64,000 nt of DNA, taken from the NCBI RefSeq assembly GCF_041714655.1, contig NZ_CP168219.1:2604001-2668000 (forward strand), in the 5' to 3' direction. The stretch is from Pseudoroseicyclus_A sp041714655 (GTDB taxonomy: Bacteria; Pseudomonadota; Alphaproteobacteria; Rhodobacterales; Rhodobacteraceae). The notes under the pieces were generated by a model. It ran no database searches and was not told the DNA's origin. It was given only the letters and a program-made list of their open reading frames with translations. Both the position numbers and the translations under genes were made by a program. Below, one piece after another: positions 34,290 to 42,145 of this stretch. The number at the start of each line of letters is the position of its first letter. Within the stretch, counting starts at the first letter, position 1.

Positions 34290-35186
34290 ATGAACGGCAT
34301 CCCCTTCCCCGACATCTCGCCCGATGTCTTCTCGATCGAGCTCTTCGGGATGACCCTGGCGCTCCGCTGGTACGCGCTCGCCTATATCGTCGGCATCCTG
34401 ATCGGCTGGCGGATCCTCGTCGCCGCGCTTCGCCGCCCCCGGCTCTGGTCCGGCCCGCCGCCCATGCAGCCGGCAGAGACCGAATCGCTCCTCACCGCCG
34501 TCGTCCTCGGCGTCATCGCGGGCGGGCGGCTCGGCTTCGTGCTCTTCTACCAGCCCGCCTATTACCTCTCCAACCCGCTGGAGATCATCCGCATCTGGGA
34601 TGGCGGCATGTCCTTCCACGGCGGTTTCCTCGGCGTGGTCATCGCCGTCTCGATCTTCGCGCGGCAGCACAGGGTGCCGCTCTCGGCGCTGGCGGACCTC
34701 GTGGCGATGACGGCGCCGGTGGCGATCTTCCTCGTCCGCTGCGCCAATTTCGTGAACAACGAGCTCTGGGGCCGGCCGACGGATCTGCCCTGGGGCGTGG
34801 TCTTCCCCGGCGAGGCGGCGCAGGATTGCGGCTCGACGCTGCTTCTCTGCGCCCGCCACCCCTCGCAGCTCTACGAGGCGGGGCTCGAGGGGCTCGTGAT
34901 GGGCACGATCCTCATGCTCGCCGGCTTCCGCTGGGGCGCCTTGAAGCGCCCCTGGACGATTTTCGCGATGTTCCTCGTCATCTACGGCACCTCGCGGTTC
35001 CTCCTCGAATTCGTCCGCCAGCCGGATGCGCAATTCGTCTCGGAGGGCAATCCGCTCGGCCTCGCGCTCCATTGGGGCGGCTACGGGCTGACGATGGGCC
35101 AGCTCCTGTCGCTGCCAATGGTGCTCTTCGGGATCTGGCTCTTCGGCTTCGCGCGGGCCCGGGCGCGGCGCCGGGCCGCCCCGTGA
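34290..35186 (+). CDS. lgt: Prolipoprotein diacylglyceryl transferase
   Basis: A 298-residue inner-membrane enzyme that transfers diacylglycerol from phosphatidylglycerol to the lipobox Cys of prolipoproteins. Family signatures are present: FHGGFLGVV, the RCANFVNNELWGRPTDLPWG signature and HPSQLYEAG, with seven predicted membrane segments. ATG at 34290 has GGAGGAAGG upstream. Its stop overlaps the GTG start of the next gene by 4 nt. Confidence 0.96.
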   Translation: MNGIPFPDISPDVFSIELFGMTLALRWYALAYIVGILIGWRILVAALRRPRLWSGPPPMQPAETESLLTAVVLGVIAGGRLGFVLFYQPAYYLSNPLEIIRIWDGGMSFHGGFLGVVIAVSIFARQHRVPLSALADLVAMTAPVAIFLVRCANFVNNELWGRPTDLPWGVVFPGEAAQDCGSTLLLCARHPSQLYEAGLEGLVMGTILMLAGFRWGALKRPWTIFAMFLVIYGTSRFLLEFVRQPDAQFVSEGNPLGLALHWGGYGLTMGQLLSLPMVLFGIWLFGFARARARRRAAP

Positions 35187-36232
35187 CGCCGCTCGCCGAG
35201 CGCCTGGTCGCCCGGATCGCCCAGACCGGCCCCATGACCATCTCCGACTACATGGCGGAGTCGCTCTTTCACCCCGAGCATGGCTATTACGCCACCCGCC
35301 CCGGCATCGGCCGGGGCGATTTCACCACCGCGCCCGAGGTCAGCCAGATGTTCGGCGAGCTCCTCGGCCTGACGCTCGCCGCCACCTGGGCCGCGCAGGG
35401 GCGGCCGGGGCGCATCGTCCTCGCCGAGCTCGGCCCGGGGCGGGGGGTGCTGATGGAGGATGCGCTGCGTGCCACCCGCGCCGTGCCGGGCTTCCATGCG
35501 GCGGCGGAGGTGCATCTGGTCGAGGCCTCGCCGGTCCTGCGAGAGGAGCAGGCGCGGCGCCTGCCCGGCGTCACGCATCATGCGCAGGTCGCCTCGCTCC
35601 CCGAGGGGCCGCTCTTCGTGATCGCCAACGAGTTCTTCGACGTGCTGCCGATACGCCAGTTCCTCCGCCGGGGGGAGGGCTGGGCGGAGCGGGTGGTGGG
35701 CGTCCGCGACGACGCGCTGACCTTCGGGCTGACGGAGCCGGGGCCCGTCGGCGCCCTCGCCCACCGGCTCGGCGACACGGAAGAGAACCAGATGGTCGAG
35801 CTCTGCCCCGCCGCTCCCGGCATCGCCGCCGAACTGGGCCGGCGGATCGCGGAGCATGGCGGCGCCGCGCTGATCCTCGATTACGGCGATTGGCATTCCC
35901 GGGGCGACACCTTCCAGGCGATCGAGGCCGGCGCCAGGGCCGACCCGCTCGCCAATCCCGGCCAGGCCGACCTGACGGCGCATGTGGATTTCGAACCCAT
36001 CGCCGCGGCCGCCGCCCCGGCCCGGGCCACGCGGCTCGAGACGCAAGGGGCGTTCCTCGAGCGGCTCGGCATCACCGAGCGCGCCCGGGCACTCGTTGCC
36101 GCCGGCGGCGATGCGGCGGAGATCGCCGCCGCCCATCGCCGGCTCGTCCACCCGGACGAGATGGGCGGGCTCTTCAAGGTGCTCGGCCTCTACCCGGACG
36201 GCGCCGCGCCGCCGCCCGGGCTGGAGGCCTGA
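35183..36232 (+). CDS. SAM-dependent methyltransferase, MidA/NDUFAF7 family
   Basis: A 349-residue protein of COG1565, related to mitochondrial NDUFAF7/MidA, which methylates an arginine in a complex I subunit. Visible features are ISDYMAESLFHPEHGYYAT near the N-terminus, the SAM site LAELGPGRGVLMED, IANEFFDVLPIRQF and LILDYGDW. GTG at 35183 overlaps the lgt stop, indicating coupling. A role in complex I assembly is inferred from homology; some members may act on other proteins. Confidence 0.9.
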   Translation: MTPLAERLVARIAQTGPMTISDYMAESLFHPEHGYYATRPGIGRGDFTTAPEVSQMFGELLGLTLAATWAAQGRPGRIVLAELGPGRGVLMEDALRATRAVPGFHAAAEVHLVEASPVLREEQARRLPGVTHHAQVASLPEGPLFVIANEFFDVLPIRQFLRRGEGWAERVVGVRDDALTFGLTEPGPVGALAHRLGDTEENQMVELCPAAPGIAAELGRRIAEHGGAALILDYGDWHSRGDTFQAIEAGARADPLANPGQADLTAHVDFEPIAAAAAPARATRLETQGAFLERLGITERARALVAAGGDAAEIAAAHRRLVHPDEMGGLFKVLGLYPDGAAPPPGLEA

Positions 36233-36234
36233 GG

Positions 36235-38676
36235 TCAGAGCTTCACTGACCGCAGCCGCAACGCATTGCCGATCACCGAGACGGAGGAGAGGCTCATCGC
36301 CGCCGCCGCGATCACGGGCGAGAGCACGATCCCGAAGAACGGATAGAGCAGCCCGGCCGCCAGCGGCACGCCCGCGGCATTGTAGACGAAGGCGAAGGCG
36401 AGGTTCTGGCGGATGTTGCGCATCGCCGCCTCCGCCAGCCGCCGGGCGCGCAGGATGCCGGCGAGGTCGCCCTTCACCAGCGTGATCCCGGCGCTTTCGA
36501 CGGCGACATCGGCGCCGGTGCCCATGGCGATGCCGACATCGGCCGCCGCCAGCGCCGGCGCATCGTTCACCCCGTCACCGGCCATGGCGACCGAGAGCCC
36601 CTCGCCTTGCAGCCGCGCGATCAGCGCCGCCTTGTCCTCCGGGCTCGCCTCGGCGGCGATCTCGTCGATGCCGAGCCGCTTGGCCACCGCCTCTGCCGTG
36701 GCGCGGGCGTCGCCCGTCGCCATGACGAGGCGCAGGCCCTCGGCCCGGAGCGCCGCCAGCGCCTCGGCGGCGCCCTCCTTCACCCGGTCGGCGACGGCGA
36801 TGAGGCCGAGCGCCCGGCCGTCGGCGGCGATGTAGATTGCCGTCTTGCCCTCGGCCTGCAGCCGGGCTGCGGTCTCGGTGAGCCCGCCCGGCTCGACCCC
36901 CTCGCCCTTGAGGAGCGCCGCATTGCCGAGGGCCACCCGGCGGCCGGCGATGGTCGCGGTGACGCCCTGGCCGGTGACGGCGGCGAAATCCTCCGCCGGC
37001 GGCAGGGAGAGGCCCTGAGCTTCCGCCCCGGCGAGGATCGCCGCGGCCAGCGGATGCTCCGAGCCGCGCTCCAGCGCCGCGGCGAGAGTGAGGAGGTCGG
37101 CCTCCGCCTCGCCCTCCACCGGCACCACGTCGGTGAGGCTCGGGCGGCCCTCGGTGAGCGTGCCGGTCTTGTCGAAGACGAGCGCGCCGGTGGCGGCGAA
37201 GCGCTCCAGCGCCTCGGCATCGCGGATCAGCACCCCGGCATGGGCACCCCGCCCTGTTGCCACCATGATCGACATCGGCGTCGCGAGGCCGAGCGCGCAG
37301 GGGCAGGCGATGATGAGCACGCTGACCGCGGCGACCACGGCGTGGGAGAGCCCCGGTTCCGGCCCGAAGACCATCCAGAGGAGGAAGGCGAGCAGCGCGA
37401 TGCCCACCACGGCGGGCACGAAGTAGCCGGCCACCCGGTCGGCCAGCGCCTGGATGGGGGCGCGGCTCCGCTGCGCCTTGGCCACCATCTCGACGATCCG
37501 CTGCAGCGTGCTGTCGGCACCGACGGCGCCCACGCGCATCAGGAAGCTGCCGGAGCCGTTGCTCGTGCCGCCGGTGACGGCGGTGCCGGGGGCCTTCTCC
37601 ACCGGAATCGGCTCGCCGGTCAGCATGCTCTCATCGACGCTGGAGCTGCCTTCCGTCACCTCGCCATCCGCCGGCACCGTCTCGCCGGGGCGGACGCGGA
37701 GGATGTCTCCGGTCTTGAGCGAATCGAGCGGCACGTCGCGCTCGCCCTCCTCCGTCACCCGCCGTGCGGTCTTGGGGGCGAGCGACATCAGCGCACGGAT
37801 CGCGTCGCCCGTCCGCTCGCGGGCCGAGAGCTCCATGATCTGGCCGACGAGGACGAGAACGAGGATCACCGCCGCCGCCTCGAAATAGACGGGCACCATG
37901 CCGCCCGGCCCCCGCATCGCCTCGGGGAAGGCGCCGGGCGCGAGAAGCGCGACGATGGAGAAGATCCAGGCCGCCGCGGTGCCGAGGCCGATCAGCGTCC
38001 ACATGTTGGGGCTGCGGTTGGTCACCGAATTCCAGGCGCGGCGGAAGAACGGCCGGCAGATCCAGAGCACCGGCGTCGCCAAAGCTGCCTGCACCCAGCC
38101 GAAGGCGCGATGGCCGATCCAGTCGGCGAAGGGAAGGCCGAGATGGCTGCCCATTTCGAGCACGAAGACCGCTGCCGCGAGCGGCGCCGCGATCCAGAGC
38201 CGGCGGCGGAAATCGGCGAGTTCGGGATTCGGGCCCGCATCGGCCGAGGGCATCATCGGCTCCAGCGCCATGCCGCAGATCGGGCAGTCGCCGGGATGGT
38301 CCTGCACGATCTCGGGGTCCATCGGGCAGGTGTAGAGCGCGCCTTCGGGCGCGGGGGCCGGCGCCGGGCGGCCCGAGGCGAAGGCCTCCGGCTCGGCCGT
38401 GAAGCGCTCTTCGCAGCGCGCCGAGCAGAAATAGTGCTTCTGGCCCTCGTGCTTGACCATGTGCCGGGCGGTGGCGCGGTCGACGCTCATGCCGCAGACC
38501 GGGTCCTCGGCGGAGAGATACTCCTCCGGCGCCGCGACGAACTTGTCCCGGCAGCCCGCGCAGCAGAAGTGGAAGACGCGGCCCCCGTGTTCGGCCTGGG
38601 GTTTTCCGGCGTCGGGATCGACGGTCATCCCGCAAACGGGGTCGCGGGTGACGGGCGGCAGCGAATCGGGGCTCAT
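36235..38676 (-). CDS. copA: Copper-translocating P1B-type ATPase with two N-terminal YHS domains
   Basis: An 813-residue copper-exporting ATPase. Instead of HMA domains it begins with two YHS domains (Cys15/Cys38-39/Cys42 and Cys61/Cys84/Cys88), then a heavy-metal-binding segment YTCPMDPEI (115-123), where relatives have His in place of Asp. Eight membrane segments, the ion-site CPC near residue 457, the phosphorylation site DKTGTL near residue 502 and GDGVNDAPAL near the C-terminus are present. The CPC motif indicates Cu(I) specificity. It diverges from cueR across a MerR-type promoter with a 19-bp spacer, so it should be induced by copper. No chaperone gene is adjacent. Confidence 0.95.
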   Translation of the reverse strand: MSPDSLPPVTRDPVCGMTVDPDAGKPQAEHGGRVFHFCCAGCRDKFVAAPEEYLSAEDPVCGMSVDRATARHMVKHEGQKHYFCSARCEERFTAEPEAFASGRPAPAPAPEGALYTCPMDPEIVQDHPGDCPICGMALEPMMPSADAGPNPELADFRRRLWIAAPLAAAVFVLEMGSHLGLPFADWIGHRAFGWVQAALATPVLWICRPFFRRAWNSVTNRSPNMWTLIGLGTAAAWIFSIVALLAPGAFPEAMRGPGGMVPVYFEAAAVILVLVLVGQIMELSARERTGDAIRALMSLAPKTARRVTEEGERDVPLDSLKTGDILRVRPGETVPADGEVTEGSSSVDESMLTGEPIPVEKAPGTAVTGGTSNGSGSFLMRVGAVGADSTLQRIVEMVAKAQRSRAPIQALADRVAGYFVPAVVGIALLAFLLWMVFGPEPGLSHAVVAAVSVLIIACPCALGLATPMSIMVATGRGAHAGVLIRDAEALERFAATGALVFDKTGTLTEGRPSLTDVVPVEGEAEADLLTLAAALERGSEHPLAAAILAGAEAQGLSLPPAEDFAAVTGQGVTATIAGRRVALGNAALLKGEGVEPGGLTETAARLQAEGKTAIYIAADGRALGLIAVADRVKEGAAEALAALRAEGLRLVMATGDARATAEAVAKRLGIDEIAAEASPEDKAALIARLQGEGLSVAMAGDGVNDAPALAAADVGIAMGTGADVAVESAGITLVKGDLAGILRARRLAEAAMRNIRQNLAFAFVYNAAGVPLAAGLLYPFFGIVLSPVIAAAAMSLSSVSVIGNALRLRSVKL

Positions 38677-38710
38677 GCGGCACCTTCTGGTCAGATCGGG
38701 CAGGACCCGT

Positions 38711-38741
38711 TAGATAGGGCTTCCAGTCACTGGAAGGTCAA
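38711..38741 (-). promoter_or_regulatory. copA promoter with 19-bp spacer and CueR operator
   Basis: On the minus strand, -35 TTGACC (38741-38736) and -10 TATCTA (38716-38711) are 19 bp apart, the overlong spacing that MerR-family activators correct by DNA distortion. The spacer contains most of a perfect dyad CTTCCAGT-n-ACTGGAAG (38720-38736), which closely resembles the CueR consensus. Strong support for copper-dependent copA activation. Confidence 0.88.
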
Positions 38742-38753
38742 GGAGGCACGGCC

Positions 38754-39140
38754 ATGAATATCGGCGAAGTGGCGGAGGCGAGCGGCCTCCCGGCCAAGAC
38801 GATCCGTTATTACGAGGATATCGGCCTGATCCGCCCGGCGCGGGGCGGCAACGGCTACCGCGTTTTCTCCGACGCGGATCGGCACAAACTGATCTTCCTG
38901 ACCCGGGCGCGCGGGCTGGGCTTTTCGGTCGCCGAATGCCGGACGCTCCTGTCGCTCTACGAGGACAAGTCGCGGGCCAGCTCCGATGTGCGCGAGCTGG
39001 CCGAGGGCGCGCTGACCCGGATCGAGGCGAAGATGGCCGAGCTTCAGCAGATGCGCGGCGCGCTGAGTGAGCTCGTCCACCGTTGCCACGGCGACACGCG
39101 GCCCGACTGCCCGATTCTCGAGGGTCTCGCCAGCGCCTAG
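38754..39140 (+). CDS. cueR: Cu(I)-responsive MerR family regulator CueR
   Basis: A 128-residue MerR-family regulator. The winged helix (MNIGEVAEASGLPAKTIRYY, residues 1-20) is followed by a dimerisation helix and the copper loop with Cys111 and Cys119 (CHGDTRPDC). Ser76/Ser77 in place of Cys fits the monovalent-metal (Cu/Ag/Au) subgroup. It activates copA through the dyad in the divergent gap and is probably autoregulated. Its stop codon overlaps the convergent stop of the MsrQ-like gene. Confidence 0.95.
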   Translation: MNIGEVAEASGLPAKTIRYYEDIGLIRPARGGNGYRVFSDADRHKLIFLTRARGLGFSVAECRTLLSLYEDKSRASSDVRELAEGALTRIEAKMAELQQMRGALSELVHRCHGDTRPDCPILEGLASA

Positions 39141-39979
39141 ACCCGATTGCGCAGCCAGGCCGCGGCCGTGATGGCGAGGCCCAGCGCCGCCACCTTGTAG
39201 ACGGGCGTCACGCCGAGGAGGAAGCTGACGTTCAACGACAGCGTGAATGCCGGATCGGCATCGAGAAGCCACCAGGGCATCAGGGCTTCGGCCGCCAGCG
39301 TCACCGCCGCCGCGACGGCGGTGAGGGCGAGCAGCGCCCCCGGTGCGGTGCCGCGCCGCCGCGCCTCCAGCCAGCGCCAGCCCATGAGCCAGGCGAAGCA
39401 GCCCAGCACGAGGAAGGGCATCCCGGCGAAGGAGCCGGGCGAGAGCAGGAAGTGGATCACCGCCAGCGTGGTGACCGGATAGGTCCACCAATGCAGCCGC
39501 CGCCAGCCCGCCCCCATGGCGCGCACGGCGGCATCGAAGCTGGTGGCGCCGAGCGCGATCAGGCCGATGAGCGCCAGCGTGGCGAGGATCAGCGACAGGC
39601 GGGTCACCACCTCGGTGCCGATCTCCGCCCAGTTCCAGAAGCGCAGCCAGAAATAGATGACCAGATGGGCGATGGTGTAGAGCAGCGCCGCGACACCGAT
39701 CATCCGCCGAACCTGCAGGAGCCGGCCCCAGCGCAGGATTCGCCGGGCGGGCGTGACGGCGAGGCTCGCGAGCAGCACCCAGATCGCCCAGACGCCGGAC
39801 CAGTAGGTCAGGTCGGCCTGCGGCACCATCCAGATGCCCTTGTTCCATTCCAGCAGCATCCAGCCCGCCGGGTAGAGCAGCGCCAGGAAGACTGCGAGCT
39901 TCAGCGGCGACAGGCGCCCGTCGGCGCCGGTCCAGGGCATCCACCGCAAGGCGGTGGCTCGGCTCGGATTGCTGTGCAT
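39137..39979 (-). CDS. MsrQ/YedZ-like heme membrane protein
   Basis: A 280-residue ferric-reductase-like membrane protein (COG2717). Candidate heme-ligand histidines are in YTIAHLVIYFWLRFW and in LHWWTYPVTTLAVIHFL. Typical MsrQ is about 200 residues; this one has an additional C-terminal 80 residues with two more hydrophobic segments. No msrP lies alongside, so a role as quinol-to-MsrP electron donor is uncertain. ATG at 39979 is chosen ahead of the first conserved block. The gene faces cueR with overlapping stops. Confidence 0.75.
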   Translation of the reverse strand: MHSNPSRATALRWMPWTGADGRLSPLKLAVFLALLYPAGWMLLEWNKGIWMVPQADLTYWSGVWAIWVLLASLAVTPARRILRWGRLLQVRRMIGVAALLYTIAHLVIYFWLRFWNWAEIGTEVVTRLSLILATLALIGLIALGATSFDAAVRAMGAGWRRLHWWTYPVTTLAVIHFLLSPGSFAGMPFLVLGCFAWLMGWRWLEARRRGTAPGALLALTAVAAAVTLAAEALMPWWLLDADPAFTLSLNVSFLLGVTPVYKVAALGLAITAAAWLRNRV

Positions 39980-40094
39980 GGGCCTCCCCCCGCGACACAT
40001 CTGTCGAGCGGCAAGGATGCAGGTTCCAGCGGCGGGAAGGTCAAGCCTGTCCTTGAGGAAGGCGGCAGCCCCCCGAGGGGGAGCCGGCAAAGAC

Positions 40095-40181
40095 TGGTGC
40101 GGTCGAGAAGACTCGAACTTCCACGGGAGTTACCCCACAGCGACCTCAACGCTGCGCGTCTACCAATTCCGCCACGACCGC
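40095..40181 (-). tRNA. tRNA-Leu (anticodon GAG)
   Basis: An 87-nt gene with a 7-bp acceptor stem (GCGGTCG/CGACCGC), D-arm TGGCGGAATTGGTAGACGC, anticodon stem-loop with GAG in TTGAGGT, a long class II variable arm and T-loop GTTCGAGTC. The discriminator A is followed by an encoded CCA (40097-40095). It reads CUC and CUU codons, CUC being heavily used in this genome. Confidence 0.96.
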
Positions 40182-40399
40182 ACTGTCTTGGCTGGTGCGC
40201 GGCTCTCTATCTAAGGGCGCGGGGGATGTGAAGAGGGAAAGCGGCGGCGCGGGGAGATTTCGCCATGGCGCCCGGCACAGCCCTGCCGGTGCCCTGCCCG
40301 GGCACGGCGCCAACCCCGGCCCAGCGCCCCTGTTGCGCCCTCACCACTCCGTGACCTGACGTTGCGGAATGCATCGAACGTTGCTTGCGGCGCGGGCCA

Positions 40400-41248
40400 A
40401 TGTCTATGTCTGTGAACATCTCGATCCCAGACAGGTCTCGCCCATTGACGGTTCCCACCCCCCGCGCCCTTCCGTTGCGCCTTGCGCTTCGTGAAACGAA
40501 GGATGCGGTCTTTTCAATGCGGTCGCTGAGCGTCGTGACGGCGCTGGCGGTGATCTTCACGATCGTCGCGCCCTTCGAGACGGATGTCCTGCTCCAGCCG
40601 CCGGCGCGGTTCGGATACTGGCTCGTCGTCGTCATGCTCTCGGCCGTCGCGGGCAAGCTGGCGCATGCCTATGTCCATTGCCGCGCCCCCGATCTGCCGC
40701 CGGCCCGGCTCGCGCTGGCAACGGCGATCCTGACGACCCTGATGGTCTTCGGCGGCGTGGTCTTTCTCAACGGAATCTATTTCGACATCTGGCCCGGCGC
40801 GCCGGATTACGAGCGCGTGCTGCTCGTCAATGTCGGCGGGGTGACCTTCCTCCTCAGCCTCGCGCTCAGCTATGTGGAGGAGACGCGCCACCAGCCCCCG
40901 CCAGCTGAAGCCCCGCCGGCGCCGCCCCGGCTTCTCGACCGGCTTACGCCCGAGGCGCAGGGCGAGCTCGTTTCCATCTCGGTGAAGGATCACTATGTGG
41001 TGGTCACCACGACCCGCGGCTGCGAGCAGATACTCATGCGCCTTCGCGATGCCATCAGCGAGACCGGCGACACGCCGGGCCTCCAGATCCACCGCTCCCA
41101 CTGGGTGGCCCTGCCCCAGGTGCAGGCCGTCCGCCGCGAGGGCGCGCGCGGCGTCGTCATCCTGCGCGACGGCCGCGAGCTGCCGGTGAGCCGCACCTAT
41201 CTGCCCGATCTGCGCAAATCCGGCCTCCTGTCGTCGCCCCATGGTTGA
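40400..41248 (+). CDS. LytTR DNA-binding regulator with membrane N-terminus
   Basis: A 282-residue regulator. Residues about 38-165 hold four hydrophobic segments; the LytTR domain occupies about 185-275 (LVSISVKDHYVVVTTTRG, IHRSHWVALPQVQAV, LPVSRTYLPDLRKSG). Membrane-bound LytTR proteins like this may sense envelope or membrane signals directly. Start at 40400 is uncertain; ATG at 40406 and TTG at 40385 are alternatives. ACGTTGC repeated at 40359 and 40378 just upstream could be an autoregulatory site. It overlaps lipB by 8 nt. Confidence 0.88.
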   Translation: MSMSVNISIPDRSRPLTVPTPRALPLRLALRETKDAVFSMRSLSVVTALAVIFTIVAPFETDVLLQPPARFGYWLVVVMLSAVAGKLAHAYVHCRAPDLPPARLALATAILTTLMVFGGVVFLNGIYFDIWPGAPDYERVLLVNVGGVTFLLSLALSYVEETRHQPPPAEAPPAPPRLLDRLTPEAQGELVSISVKDHYVVVTTTRGCEQILMRLRDAISETGDTPGLQIHRSHWVALPQVQAVRREGARGVVILRDGRELPVSRTYLPDLRKSGLLSSPHG

Positions 41249-41930
41249 GTGGCGCACGAGCGAGGGCCTCGTGCCCTACGAGATGGCGCTGGCCGAGATG
41301 GAGGCGCGAGCGACCGCCATCGCCGAGGGCCGCGCGGAAGAGCTCGTCTGGCTCCTCGAGCATCCGCCCCTTTACACCGCCGGCACCTCGGCGCGGGCGG
41401 AGGACCTGCTCGACGCGCGTTTCCCCGTCTTCGAGGCGCGGCGCGGCGGGCAATACACCTATCACGGGCCAGGCCAGCGGGTCGCCTATGTGATGCTCGA
41501 CGTCGGCCGCCGCGGCCGTGACGTCCGCGCCTTCGTCGAGGCGCTGGAGGCCTGGATCATCGGGGCGCTCGCCGCCTTCAACGTCACGGGCGAGGTCCGC
41601 CCGGGCCGCGTCGGCGTCTGGGTCCCCCGGCCGGACAAGCCGCCCCTGCCGGACGGCTCCCCGAGGGAGGACAAGATCGCCGCCATCGGCATCCGTCTGC
41701 GCAAATGGGTATCGTTCCACGGGATCTCGATCAACGTGGAGCCCGACCTCGGCCATTTCAGCGGCATCGTGCCCTGCGGCATCTCGGGCCATGGCGTCAC
41801 CAGCCTCGTCGATCTCGGCCTGCCGGTGACGATGGCCGACCTCGACCTGGCACTCCGCACAAGTTTCGCCGCGGTGTTCGAGGAGGGGCCGGCGGCCCTG
41901 CGGGAGGCCGAGGGAAAGGCGGCGGACTAG
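41241..41930 (+). CDS. lipB: Lipoyl(octanoyl) transferase
   Basis: A 229-residue enzyme that moves octanoyl groups from acyl carrier protein to lipoate-dependent enzymes. It shows RGGQYTYHGPGQRVAYVMLD (the octanoyl-binding region), the catalytic Lys in EDKIAAIGIRLRKWVSFHG, and Cys in IVPCGISGHGVTSL. The start overlaps the LytTR gene by 8 nt, so translation of the two is probably linked, which is unusual for lipB. Confidence 0.95.
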   Translation: MVEWRTSEGLVPYEMALAEMEARATAIAEGRAEELVWLLEHPPLYTAGTSARAEDLLDARFPVFEARRGGQYTYHGPGQRVAYVMLDVGRRGRDVRAFVEALEAWIIGALAAFNVTGEVRPGRVGVWVPRPDKPPLPDGSPREDKIAAIGIRLRKWVSFHGISINVEPDLGHFSGIVPCGISGHGVTSLVDLGLPVTMADLDLALRTSFAAVFEEGPAALREAEGKAAD

Positions 41931-42145
41931 CGGCCGGACGGCCCCGCGAGGGTCGCTCAAGCCCGCCCGCGAGGGCCGCTCGAGCCGCCGTTTCCCGCTG
42001 CGCGCCGCCGCCCGGGGTCCGCCCGTTTCCCCGCGGCCGAACGGACCGGCGAAATCTTGCCCTTCCGCGCCCCACGGACTAGAAGCCCCAAAAGAGAGTC
42101 CGGCGCGGCGCCCGTGCCATCCCATGTATTCGCAGGAGCACCCCC

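Noticed and set aside
40359..40384. Definite LytTR binding site (ACGTTGC repeated 19 bp apart)
   Set aside because: LytTR sites usually show about 21-bp spacing of longer repeats; the match is too short to annotate as a feature.
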